Assembly (NCBI GenBank): GCA_002238855.1
Contig: MPND01000003.1
Location: 85,418-149,417, forward strand
From: SAR202 cluster bacterium bin90
Lineage (GTDB): Bacteria; Chloroflexota; Dehalococcoidia; Lucifugimonadales; JADFKI01
Direction: 5' to 3'
Length of the DNA stretch: 64,000 bases
Below are positions 17,674-26,365 of the stretch, in pieces (positions within the stretch are counted from its first letter, which is position 1; the number at the start of each line of letters is the position of its first letter). Under the pieces are notes generated by a model. That model saw nothing but the letters and a program-made list of their open reading frames with translations. It was not told the DNA's origin and searched no databases. A program made the position numbers and the translations under genes.

Positions 17674-18297
17674 CTATGGCTGCGAGACGGCGCGCATCTG
17701 GTCGCCAATCCAGCGCCTTAGGGCATCCAGAGCAGGTGGCGCCACGAAGAAGACCTGAACATCAGTGGGGAACTGCACACGATGTCCTTCGCTGATAAAC
17801 AGTACGCCCACTTCGTTTTCCTGCAGTGTCTCAGAGATTCGCTGGCCGATATAGTCAAATCGTTGCTGCGTCGTCTCCTGAATACCGGTGATCGCGAGAT
17901 TCATCACCTTCTCGCTCATCAGGCCGATGGAGAGGCACCGCTGCCAGTCGCTATGTTCTTCCACAACTGCCTGATCCTCCGTAGCTTCTAGCATTGCGCC
18001 TGCGCCACACAATGCTTGGATGAACGAGCAGCCAAACGGATTCATCACTTCCACCATTTTCAAGCCGTCTTCGCTCCCAGCGTAGATCGTCTCATGAAAA
18101 ACATATCTGACGGCGCCGAGCGATCGTTCAAGGTTCTGAATCTGGTCACGCACCTCGGTCCAATACCGTTCCAACAGTTGAGTCGCGTCATCGGGTGAGT
18201 CAGGCGGGAACAGGAAGATGGGTACGAGAAAGAGCTTACGTTGCCCGGAAAATTGCGCTGCCTCCGGCTTTGGCATCTGCGTAAGTGGCGTCGTCAT
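17674..18297 (-). CDS. Conserved-looking hypothetical cytoplasmic protein
   Basis: 207 residues; no family recognised. It reads as a mixed alpha/beta protein with no signal peptide or membrane segment. Notable stretches are LERYWTEVRDQIQNLERSLG, VEVMNPFGCSFIQALCGAGA and VGVLFISEGHRVQFPTDVQV. The last resembles a sensor-like strand followed by the hydrophobic FFVAPPALDALRRWI. AAGGGA lies 6 nt before the ATG and an extended -10 (TGGTATCAT) is just upstream, so it is likely expressed. It lies 60 nt upstream of the dehydratase start and could share its transcript. Confidence 0.72.
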   Translation of the reverse strand: MTTPLTQMPKPEAAQFSGQRKLFLVPIFLFPPDSPDDATQLLERYWTEVRDQIQNLERSLGAVRYVFHETIYAGSEDGLKMVEVMNPFGCSFIQALCGAGAMLEATEDQAVVEEHSDWQRCLSIGLMSEKVMNLAITGIQETTQQRFDYIGQRISETLQENEVGVLFISEGHRVQFPTDVQVFFVAPPALDALRRWIGDQMRAVSQP

Positions 18298-18331
18298 GGG
18301 GCGTCCCTTCCAATGTTAAAATTACAGGGGA

Positions 18332-18340
18332 ATGATACCA
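18332..18340 (-). promoter_or_regulatory. Extended -10 promoter of the 207-residue protein gene
   Basis: Minus strand TGGTATCAT, with transcription expected about 30 nt before the ATG. No -35 box recognised. Confidence 0.4.
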
Positions 18341-18378
18341 GAAATGGAACGTGGTGCGGTGCGACTAGTGAATGGAGG

Positions 18379-18387
18379 TGCTACAAT
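18379..18387 (+). promoter_or_regulatory. Extended -10 promoter of the DUF429 gene
   Basis: TGCTACAAT, about 40 nt before the first ATG. The same nonamer is found at the tRNA-Leu and thiE promoters. Confidence 0.5.
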
Positions 18388-18427
18388 GCGTCGGCTCAAC
18401 TAAACGACCCAGATTCTTCCAGGAGCA

Positions 18428-19274
18428 ATGATGACAGCCATTATTGGTATCGATTTCAGCGGAGCCAAACATGACCGCAGCACCTGGGTTGCTCATGGAA
18501 TCATGACTGGAGACGGGGCGCTCCAACTGCAGCGTGTCGAAATGACACCCAGAAGCGCAGTCCTGCAAGTTCTATTGACTGCACAGCCGCCCACAGTTGC
18601 GGCGATTGATTTCCCGTTTGGCATACCGCGCGCATTCGCGGAGTTCATAAGTGTTGGCACACTGGAATCAATGCTTGATTCTTGGCGTGTCGTCGCAGAT
18701 CTGAACCTCGAAGACTTCATTGCCGCACGAGACGCGTTCGTTGGTAGGTTCGGCGAACCCCAAGCGCGCGGGAGACGCAACTCATTTTCCGGAAAGTTAC
18801 TCTCCATTGCATAAGGTGAACCCGAACATGCTCCCAATGACCTATTACGGAATCAGGATGCTAAACGAACTGCACGAAAATCAATCCAATAGATGGGCGG
18901 TGCCTCCTTTGAAACCAAATCGCAACGATTTGGGTGGCTCGGTTACGCTCTTGGAGACTATGCCAGGGGCATTTCTCAAGTCCATAGGCACAATTTACAA
19001 GGGTTACAAGAAGCCCAAGTCTCAAATGTTGCGAGACGAGCGCCGCAACACTGTACTGGATGCTTTAAAGGACAGGTCCGGCGTTGAACTACCTAACCTG
19101 TCGAACTTTCGAGAGGAATGTGTCGCCAATGACGACTGTCTTGACGCCGTGGTTGCCGCGGTCGCAGCCGCATCCTGGTCGCAGAATCAATCCGCCTTCC
19201 AACATCCCAGCGATGATGAGTTCGCCGCGGCTGAACTCGAAGGTTGGATTTACGTGCCTCAGTCAGCAGAATGA
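18428..19274 (+). pseudogene. DUF429-type predicted nuclease, interrupted by a +1 frameshift
   Basis: Two overlapping reading frames together encode one DUF429-like protein (RNase H-like fold, putative nuclease). The first has IIGIDFSGAKHDRSTWVA and VAAIDFPFGIPRAFAEF and runs to 18814. The second continues with THFPESYSPLHKVNPNMLPM, TYYGIRMLNE, LLETMPGAFLKSIG and NDDCLDAVVAAVAAASW to 19274. The frames join naturally if one C is removed from the four-C run at 18758-18761, giving FGEP then KRAGD. AGGAG precedes the ATG pair at 18428/18431. It may be a real lesion or a homopolymer sequencing error. The 3' end overlaps fdhA by 16 nt. Confidence 0.8.
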
Positions 19275-21985
19275 ACCGGCTCTGCCACCTTCTCGATTCG
19301 CACTGCGCAGACCTTATATTCAGGTATGCCAGAGAACGGATCGAGCGCATCGCTGGTCAGGAAGTTAGCAGCGTGCTCCTGCAACTTGACGAAGGGCACG
19401 AATACTTCACCAGCTCGCATCTTCTCCGTGTAGAGCACCCTACCCTCCATCACGCCACGCCTTGATTTCAAGCTAATCCACTCGCCGTCTGCCACACCGT
19501 ACTTCTCTCCATCTTCAACGCTCATGTTTATCTGAAGCTCCGGAGCGCGCGCCAGAAGGTTGGACGCCCGACGGGTTATCGTACCACCGTGCCAGTGGTA
19601 CAGGACTCGACCGGTGTTCAGGATCAATGGGAATCGCTTGCTCGGCATCTCCTCCGCCTGAGGACCCTGATTGAATCCGACGAATTTCGCCCTGGAGCCA
19701 CGTGGGAAGTCAGTTTCATATAGAAATCTGGTTCCGGGATGTTCAGGCGTTGGGCACGGCCATTGGATGCCGCCTTCATTCTCTAGACGGTCGTATGAAA
19801 TGCCGGCAATTATTGGCGTATTGTCAGCCATTTCCTGCCAAATTTCCGAAGGATGGCTGAAAGCGAACTGCTCTTCTACGCCAAGTCCCAGGTTCGCACT
19901 CATTCTCTGCGCCAGGTCGCATATTATTTCCCAGTCAGGACGGCTCTCGCCGATTGGCTCCACTGCTTTGCGGACGCGCTGCACTCGCCGCTCGCTGTTC
20001 GTGAATGTTCCATCCTTCTCTGCGAATGATGTTGCAGGCAGTACGACATCGGCAATCTGGGCAGTCTCGTGCAGGAAGATGTCCTGTACCACGAGAAACT
20101 CCAGCTTCTGGAAAGTCTCTTCGGCGTGACTGAGGTTCGGCTCGCTCAGGAGCGGATTCTCGCCGGTAACATACATCGCCTTAATGCGCCCAAGGTCCAT
20201 GTCTACCATCATCTCCGTGATTACGAGGCCCTCCTTGTCCGGCAGCGAATGATTTCCCCACGCCTGCTGGAACTTGGTTACCGTATCTTCGGAAATGATC
20301 TGGTAGCCGGGGAAAGCATTTGGCAGACATCCCGCATCGCCGCAACCCTGCACATTGTTCTGCCCTCTGAGGGGCGAAATACCTGAGCCGGGTTTTCCTA
20401 GCTGTCCTGCGACGAACGATAGGTTAAGCAAACTATGGGCGTTGGCAGTGCCCATCATGTGCTGTGTGATGCCCATCCCCCAGATGAGGCAAGACCCGCT
20501 GAACGGAGGCTTGGCATAGACTCTAGCTGCCTTCGCAATGTCCTCTGCAGGGACACCCGTAATGCCCTCAGCATATTCGAGGGTGTACCTGTCCACTACC
20601 TCGCGCCACTCCTCGAATTCCTCCGTTCTTCCGCTCACGAATTCCCAGTCAACAAGGTCTTCATCCAGAATGACCTTCGCCATAGCGTTTAGCAGAGCGA
20701 CATCCGTGCCGGGGCGGGGCCTCAGCCACAATTCCGCGAAGTCGCACATCTCGATGCGCCGCGGATTGATTACGATCAGCTTCGCGCCGCGCTCGATTAC
20801 CGCACGCCTCATGCGCGATGCGGCGACCGGATGGTTAGAATTGGCGTCGGAGCCGATGATGACAAGGCAGCCCGCTTCTTCATAGTCCTGATAGGAATTG
20901 CTGGTTGCGCCGCTTCCGAGCGAAGTCAACATTGCCTCAACGGACGGCGAGTGACATAGGCGTGTACAGTGGTCGATGTGGTTGCTTTGCATTACAAGGC
21001 GTGCAAACTTCTGCTGCACATAGCCATCTTCATTCGTCGCCTTCGCCGAGCAGAGAGTGGCGAATTCATCGCCGCGGTATTTTGCGAGATTTGTCGCAAC
21101 GTATTCCAATGTCTCTTCCCAACTTGATTCCGTCAGGATGCCGTTCTTACGGATAAGAGGCGAAGTAAGCCTGTCCTCGTGGTTTACGAAGGAGTAGCCG
21201 AAGCGACCCTTGACGCAGAGCATGCCTACACTGGACTCGTTTTCGGGATCGTCGAGCATCGCAACGATGCGGTCGGTGTCGTCCACCTGCGCCTTGATAC
21301 CGCAACCTACGCCACAGTACGGGCAGGTGGTAGTAATCTCCTTGGAGACTTGAAGCGGCGGTTCCTTTACCTCGATGGCTCCTGTCGGGCAGACCGAAAG
21401 GCACTGGCCGCAGGTCGTACATACGGATTCTACAAGCGGTCGCTCGGCGAATGTGCCGATCCTGCCCTGAGTTCCGGTACCGAGCAGATCGATAGCGCCA
21501 ATGAACTGGTGGCCGTCCTGACAAGCCTGCACGCAGCGCTGACACAGGATGCAGCTCTCCATCGCTATGTTGAAAACCGGGTTGCTGTTGTCAACAACTT
21601 CGCGCTCCCTCCCCTGCCAGCGAGACTCCTTGATCCCGTGCCTGTCAGCAGCGATGGAGAGTTCCTTGTAATTCCCATTGCCACTGGCGCCGTTTGAAGG
21701 GAACATTGCGAGCGTAAGCTCGAGCACTCCCTTACGCATCGCTTGAACCTCGGGAGAATCCGTCCATACGCTCATACCTTCATTGGCGGGCACGGCGCAT
21801 GAAGCCGGATAGCCACGGGAGCCTTCGATCTGCACGAGGCAGGTGCGGCAGGCGCCGATGGGTTTCATGTCGGGATCTTTGCAGAGCTGCGAAATGTAAG
21901 TGCCAGACTGATTAATGGCGTCCAGCACAGTCGCGCCATCGCTGACATCGACCTGATAACCGTTGATACTAAGAGAGATGCTCAT
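19259..21985 (-). CDS. fdhA: Formate dehydrogenase large subunit, Mo/W bis-PGD, Cys type
   Basis: 908 residues, oxidising formate to CO2. It begins with a NuoG-like [2Fe-2S] domain (Cys35, 46, 49, 63), then two [4Fe-4S] sets at Cys145-155 and Cys189-199, and a further [4Fe-4S] at Cys221, 224, 228, 257. The active-site metal ligand is Cys344 in HCTRLCHSPSVEAM, where some homologues have selenocysteine. The pterin domains follow, ending in a C-terminal dinucleotide-binding barrel with LILNTGRVLYHWHGGTITRR. It is the last gene of the cofactor/AOR operon, and NuoE- and NuoF-like genes directly upstream supply an NAD-reducing module. Cytoplasmic; no Tat signal. Confidence 0.95.
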   Translation of the reverse strand: MSISLSINGYQVDVSDGATVLDAINQSGTYISQLCKDPDMKPIGACRTCLVQIEGSRGYPASCAVPANEGMSVWTDSPEVQAMRKGVLELTLAMFPSNGASGNGNYKELSIAADRHGIKESRWQGREREVVDNSNPVFNIAMESCILCQRCVQACQDGHQFIGAIDLLGTGTQGRIGTFAERPLVESVCTTCGQCLSVCPTGAIEVKEPPLQVSKEITTTCPYCGVGCGIKAQVDDTDRIVAMLDDPENESSVGMLCVKGRFGYSFVNHEDRLTSPLIRKNGILTESSWEETLEYVATNLAKYRGDEFATLCSAKATNEDGYVQQKFARLVMQSNHIDHCTRLCHSPSVEAMLTSLGSGATSNSYQDYEEAGCLVIIGSDANSNHPVAASRMRRAVIERGAKLIVINPRRIEMCDFAELWLRPRPGTDVALLNAMAKVILDEDLVDWEFVSGRTEEFEEWREVVDRYTLEYAEGITGVPAEDIAKAARVYAKPPFSGSCLIWGMGITQHMMGTANAHSLLNLSFVAGQLGKPGSGISPLRGQNNVQGCGDAGCLPNAFPGYQIISEDTVTKFQQAWGNHSLPDKEGLVITEMMVDMDLGRIKAMYVTGENPLLSEPNLSHAEETFQKLEFLVVQDIFLHETAQIADVVLPATSFAEKDGTFTNSERRVQRVRKAVEPIGESRPDWEIICDLAQRMSANLGLGVEEQFAFSHPSEIWQEMADNTPIIAGISYDRLENEGGIQWPCPTPEHPGTRFLYETDFPRGSRAKFVGFNQGPQAEEMPSKRFPLILNTGRVLYHWHGGTITRRASNLLARAPELQINMSVEDGEKYGVADGEWISLKSRRGVMEGRVLYTEKMRAGEVFVPFVKLQEHAANFLTSDALDPFSGIPEYKVCAVRIEKVAEPVHSAD

Positions 21986-22048
21986 TTCGCGCCTTCCAAA
22001 TTGTCGCAGTTCAGAATCGTCACGGTATCTTGTTTGGCATACGGGTCG

Positions 22049-23653
22049 CTATGTAGCATCAGCCATCATCGCCAACTCATCACCAAAGAAATGCAGCACG
22101 CTCAGTACCGGATTGCCAGCAGCCTGCCCCAGTCCGCACAATGATGCCGCATTCACCAGTTCAGCAAGGTGACTCAGTTCACTCAGGTCGGATGTCTTAG
22201 CCTCTCCCGCAATCAGGCTGTCTACCAATTCCACCATTCGCGGGGTGCCTTCGCGACATGGTGTACACTTCCCGCACGACTCGTCAGCATTGTACGCGGC
22301 AAGTTTGCGCATCATGTCAACCACGCTGACACTATCATCAAGCGCGATAACACCGCCTGCACCAAGCATCACACCCGATTCGTGGATGAATCCCGGCTTG
22401 ATGGCCGCATCCAACATAGACACCGGGAATATGCCGCTTGAAGGGCCCCCCACAGCAATAGCGGTCAATTCCCTACCCTCTGGCACTCCGCCGCCAATTT
22501 CGAATATCAATTCTCGGAGAGTCGTTCCAAATGGCACCTCGACCAGCCCCGCATTTTTCACCGAACCACTGAGGCTGATTATCTTAGTGCCCTTGTCTTC
22601 TTCCGTGCCGATCTGGGAAAAGGCGTCGGATCCGTTGGCGAGAATAAACGGCACGCTGGAAAGCGTCTCCGCATTATTGATGACGGTTGGCTTGCCCCAC
22701 AGGCCCGCCTCTGTGGGAAATGGCGGGCGTTGGCGCGGCTCACGGCGCTGACCTTCCATCGTGTTCAGGAGTGTCGTTTCGTCACCGCACACGTAGCCGC
22801 CGGCGCCACGCATGATCTGAACCTCCAGCGAAAATCCTGATGAAAGAATGTCAGACCCAAGGAGCCCGGCTTCATACGCCTGCTCAACAGCAAGCTGCAT
22901 GCGCTCCGCTGACAAGTTCGCTTCCGCATTGATGTAAACGTATGCCTCGTGTACATCCGCCGCGTAGGCAGCAATGATTGCTCCCTCGATCAGGCGATGC
23001 GGCACGCCTTCCATCAGGTGACGGTCCTTGAATATGCCCGGTTCGCCCTCTTCGCAATTAACTACCAGATAACGTGGAGCATTCTTCACGGCTCGCGCTC
23101 CCCGCCACTTGAGTGCCGCCGGGAAGTAAGCGCCGCCACGTCCGCGCAGTCCCGATGCCAACACCTCTTCGATAACCTCTTCCGGTGTCATTGACAGCGC
23201 GCGTGCCAAGCCTCCGTATCCCCCACTTACTATGTACTCTTCGATTCCAAGCGCGTCCAGCATCCCACAGCCAGCAAGTGTCAGGCGGTGCCGCTCCCTT
23301 ATGAAGTCCGCGCCGCTGGAGTGAGAGGTCTCAGGCGAGTCTGCGGGCCTCTGGAAGACAAAGCCCTTTCTCACTGTTTCGGCTGTTATGTTCCAGTATT
23401 CGTCTGACTGACCGTTCGGCGCAGCAATTGACACTTTGGGGGCGGCAAAGCACGCACCGTCGCAGCCAGCGGTTGTCAGGTAGGCATTTTCAGGCAGCGC
23501 GAGAGCGACTGCCTCCACGATATTGGCAGCACCGACCGCTTGTGAACAATGCCCAACTTGTACCACAACACGCGTCTTGTCCATTCGCGCCTTCTGTATT
23601 TCGACAGCGGACTCGCGAATCGAATTCAGGGCGTCCGAAATGGTGTCAGTCAA
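22049..23653 (-). CDS. NuoF-like NAD/FMN/Fe-S subunit of the formate dehydrogenase/AOR module
   Basis: 534 residues resembling FdsB/HydB/HoxF. The flavin-NAD site is in SGLRGRGGAYFPAALKW and YLVVNCEEGEPGIFKDRH, and the C-terminal [4Fe-4S] is in DESCGKCTPCREGTPRM. An N-terminal thioredoxin-like segment (residues about 28-105) has AGCDGAC but only one Cys in the first pair position (VGHCSQAVGA), so its [2Fe-2S] site looks incomplete. It overlaps the NuoE-like gene by 4 nt (ATGA), so the two are coupled. Passes electrons from Fe-S clusters to NAD+. Confidence 0.93.
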   Translation of the reverse strand: MTDTISDALNSIRESAVEIQKARMDKTRVVVQVGHCSQAVGAANIVEAVALALPENAYLTTAGCDGACFAAPKVSIAAPNGQSDEYWNITAETVRKGFVFQRPADSPETSHSSGADFIRERHRLTLAGCGMLDALGIEEYIVSGGYGGLARALSMTPEEVIEEVLASGLRGRGGAYFPAALKWRGARAVKNAPRYLVVNCEEGEPGIFKDRHLMEGVPHRLIEGAIIAAYAADVHEAYVYINAEANLSAERMQLAVEQAYEAGLLGSDILSSGFSLEVQIMRGAGGYVCGDETTLLNTMEGQRREPRQRPPFPTEAGLWGKPTVINNAETLSSVPFILANGSDAFSQIGTEEDKGTKIISLSGSVKNAGLVEVPFGTTLRELIFEIGGGVPEGRELTAIAVGGPSSGIFPVSMLDAAIKPGFIHESGVMLGAGGVIALDDSVSVVDMMRKLAAYNADESCGKCTPCREGTPRMVELVDSLIAGEAKTSDLSELSHLAELVNAASLCGLGQAAGNPVLSVLHFFGDELAMMADAT

Positions 23654-24102
23654 GACGACACCTCCCCAATTATCGCGCTGACAATCCCTTCATCAACTCT
23701 GCCCCGCCACTCGCCATCTACCTCCACCACGGGTGCCACTCCACACATATACGCGCAAGGGGTTTCTTCCAGGGTAACCTTGTCGCTCGATTTGCCGTCT
23801 GAGAGGGCGGCATGCGCTTCTGCCATAAGGCGGTTGCCTCCGTTAAGCCAGCAGCTCAAACCGGTGCATACCCTTACGGAATGTTCGGCAGGCTGGTTAA
23901 TGCGCAGTTCGGTGTAGCTTGTCGCCGCTCCATAGACTTCGCTCGAAGGTATGCCGAGGTGCCAACCCACGACTTCCATAGCCCAGTCCGGTAGATATCC
24001 GAATTCGTGATGTAGAAAGTGCAATGCTGGCAGGAGTTGCCCACGGCTGCGCGGGAATTTCTGCCGTAGAATGGAGCGCAGTTCGTTTCTTTCCCTATTC
24101 AA
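23650..24102 (-). CDS. NuoE-like [2Fe-2S] subunit
   Basis: 150-residue thioredoxin-like ferredoxin subunit of NAD-linked dehydrogenases. All four cluster cysteines are present as CTGLSC and CAYMC. The N-terminal helical part contains LLPALHFLHHEFGYLPDWAM, typical of NuoE/HoxE/FdsG. It lies 32 nt after the aldehyde oxidoreductase gene and is coupled to the NuoF-like gene, making one electron-transfer module between the two Mo/W enzymes. Confidence 0.93.
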   Translation of the reverse strand: MNRERNELRSILRQKFPRSRGQLLPALHFLHHEFGYLPDWAMEVVGWHLGIPSSEVYGAATSYTELRINQPAEHSVRVCTGLSCWLNGGNRLMAEAHAALSDGKSSDKVTLEETPCAYMCGVAPVVEVDGEWRGRVDEGIVSAIIGEVSS

Positions 24103-24134
24103 TCTTCCCTCACATGTGCCTGTTAATCCGACGC

Positions 24135-25979
24135 CTATTTGGAAAGGACCGGGGTTTCAACGACTTCTTCCAGATCTAGTTCCCGGAACTTCGCGCTTGA
24201 AATTGTCCCATCCTCTTCCCATCCTCGTGCGCGGTAGTAGCTCTGGACCATCGCATCCAACTCCAACCGGCTCAGACCTACGCCTTTGACGACTCCTGTT
24301 GGCAGCACCTCGTCGAATATTCGCCCAGGCAGTGAGTCGTCCTCATGTGCCCATCCCTCGCGGATGTTGAACGCCTTCTTCAGGTTATTGATGCGTTCGC
24401 CCGCTACCCGAAGTTCGTCTGAAGTCATATCCCATCCGGTGATGTGGCGATATATCTCGGCCGATTCTTCATAGAGGTCGGTGAAAGCCTTGCGCAGGAA
24501 CTTGCACCAAATTAGCGAGTCCAGTACAGCGGAGAAGTCTTCACCTTCAGCTGTGATGCGACCACGTTCATCATCCACTTCAAGCCTGTTTACGCGTGCT
24601 GAGAAATCGGCTTCGTAGGCTGAAGATCTGTTGTGGCATGCGCCACGCGTGCTGACGGCGAGGCCGAGCGCCATTGTCTTCAGACTTCGGGGTTCGTAAC
24701 CCGGCATCTCCAGACCCTTGACCTGCATCGCCCATGCGTCGCTATCCCGTCCGACGATCCGTGACGCGCGCAGACTGCCTTCGGCGAGCAGATTGCCAAT
24801 TCCTTCACGCTCCGCTATGAGCCTAATGCACTGAAGCAGTTCTTCGCTGCTGCCGAACCTGAGGTCAATGCCGTCAGTATCTTCGAGAGAGATTATGCCA
24901 CGCTCAAAGCACTCCATTGCCCATGCGATCGTAGCACCTACACTAATGGTATCCATGCCGAGCTCGTCGCAAAGCGTGGATGCGCGTATCACGGTGTTTC
25001 CATCAGCCACGCCTACCAGCGGCCCAAGCGCAAATGCACTCTCGTACTCCATGCGACCTTGCGCCTTCTTGCCCTTGTCGCTTGTGATGAGGATTTTTTC
25101 ACATCCGATGGTGCAGTTGGCACAGTGCGCGTTCTTTACAAAGTTCGACTCGTGGAACTGCTCCGCACTCACGCCCTCAGCACCGTCGAAAGTTGATTGT
25201 TGGAAGTTTCTAGTTGGAAGTGTGCCGAGGCTATTGAAAACCGAAACATTCGCCATCGTGCCGAGCGTTCTGTACTTTTCGGTCGCGGGACCCAAGCTTC
25301 TGCGCGTAAGGTCGTTACCAATTGCATTCAGAGCATCACCGTCATATACGGGAACAGATTGAGTGCCCCTTACGGCGATTGCTTTCAGGTTCTTTGAACC
25401 CATCACAGCGCCCGGTCCGGTCCGCGCTGCCTGCCTGCCGCCATCGTTCGTAATACTGGCAAAGCGCACCAGGTTCTCCCCGGCAGGCCCTATGCAGGCA
25501 ACGCGTGTGCGATGCCCCAGGCGCTGCTTCACGGCGACTTCGGTGTCTAGCGTGCCTAGGCCCAACAAGTCATTGCCATCGAGAAAGGCGACTTCACCGT
25601 CATCAATCGACAACAGGCAAGGGTGTTCGCTCTTGCCCATAATAATGAGCGCATCGCATCCTGTCTTCTTCAACTCGGTTGCCATAAAGCTTGACGATAA
25701 GGAGTCGCCAATATATCCGGTGAGTGGCGATTTTGTGAGAACTGCGAACTTGCTCGATGTAGTCAGTCTGCTGCCGACGAGCGGGCTCGTAACGAATATC
25801 AGGGGGTTGGAAGGGTCGTAAGGATCAATCCCAGGCGGGCAGAAAGTGTACAGAAGATATGTGCCAAGGCCTGTGCCACCGATGAAACGGCGTAACACAT
25901 CCGTATCGAGGGGCCGCCAGTGGCTTTCCTGGTGTGTAAGGTCAACGACCAACACCCTACCGTTATAGCCGTAAAGCAA
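24135..25979 (-). CDS. aor: Aldehyde:ferredoxin oxidoreductase, tungsten bis-pterin type
   Basis: 614 residues, family-typical. Oxidises aldehydes to acids (or the reverse) with a W-bis-pterin and one [4Fe-4S]. N-terminal YNGRVLVVDLTH, then FIGGTGLGTYLLY, ITNDGGRQAARTGPGAVMGS (pterin site) and the cluster ligands Cys286, 289, 293 and Cys492. RSLKTMALGLAVSTRGACHN is the second pterin segment. It starts with TTG, 8 nt after GGTGGGG. A MoaD-like gene lies just upstream and a NuoE-NuoF pair downstream, so electrons may go to NAD+ rather than only to ferredoxin. The aldehyde substrate is unknown. Confidence 0.94.
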   Translation of the reverse strand: MLYGYNGRVLVVDLTHQESHWRPLDTDVLRRFIGGTGLGTYLLYTFCPPGIDPYDPSNPLIFVTSPLVGSRLTTSSKFAVLTKSPLTGYIGDSLSSSFMATELKKTGCDALIIMGKSEHPCLLSIDDGEVAFLDGNDLLGLGTLDTEVAVKQRLGHRTRVACIGPAGENLVRFASITNDGGRQAARTGPGAVMGSKNLKAIAVRGTQSVPVYDGDALNAIGNDLTRRSLGPATEKYRTLGTMANVSVFNSLGTLPTRNFQQSTFDGAEGVSAEQFHESNFVKNAHCANCTIGCEKILITSDKGKKAQGRMEYESAFALGPLVGVADGNTVIRASTLCDELGMDTISVGATIAWAMECFERGIISLEDTDGIDLRFGSSEELLQCIRLIAEREGIGNLLAEGSLRASRIVGRDSDAWAMQVKGLEMPGYEPRSLKTMALGLAVSTRGACHNRSSAYEADFSARVNRLEVDDERGRITAEGEDFSAVLDSLIWCKFLRKAFTDLYEESAEIYRHITGWDMTSDELRVAGERINNLKKAFNIREGWAHEDDSLPGRIFDEVLPTGVVKGVGLSRLELDAMVQSYYRARGWEEDGTISSAKFRELDLEEVVETPVLSK

Positions 25980-26040
25980 GCTAAATTCCCCACCTTAAAT
26001 TTGCCGAGCAATCGGGCAAGAATGTACCCAACTTGCGAAC

Positions 26041-26049
26041 ATTGTACCA
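26041..26049 (-). promoter_or_regulatory. Possible internal extended -10 before aor
   Basis: Minus strand TGGTACAAT in the 88-nt gap between moaD and aor. It could give aor and the downstream genes extra transcription. No -35 is recognised. Confidence 0.35.
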
Positions 26050-26067
26050 TGTGAGGAATGCAGGACT

Positions 26068-26358
26068 TCACCCACCCGCCTGACTGGAAAAGAGCAGTAA
26101 TATATCGCCGTCACTTAATGTCAGTTCGCCCTCATCAACAAATTCGGCGGCATTTAGGTTAAGCGTGTAGCTCTCAAGCAATCCGCTCAGGTCATCGCGC
26201 AGTGCAACCCCGACGAGATCAGGGCAGATTTTCGCAAGTTCAACAGCTACCAGAGCGGCTGAGGCAGGCACGGGAAGGAGCAGATCAAGCACCCTTTTTC
26301 CACATGCAATGCGGGCAGTGCCGAATAGTTCCACTGTGATACTGGCAGTAGCGCCCAC
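26068..26358 (-). CDS. moaD: MoaD/ThiS-like sulfur carrier
   Basis: 96-residue ubiquitin-like protein ending in Gly-Gly (LLLFSSQAGG), the C-terminus that is adenylated and thiocarboxylated to deliver sulfur for the pterin dithiolene. The beta-grasp pattern VELFGTARIACGKRVLDLLL and LTLSDGDILLLFS is clear. Start is GTG 7 nt after the mobA stop. MoaD-like genes next to aor genes are common and may serve a W-pterin. MoaE and an E1-like partner are not in the window. Confidence 0.87.
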   Translation of the reverse strand: MGATASITVELFGTARIACGKRVLDLLLPVPASAALVAVELAKICPDLVGVALRDDLSGLLESYTLNLNAAEFVDEGELTLSDGDILLLFSSQAGG

Positions 26359-26365
26359 GTCACCC

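Noticed and set aside
19259..21985. Selenocysteine in formate dehydrogenase
   Set aside because: The active-site position is an ordinary Cys codon and there is no in-frame TGA.
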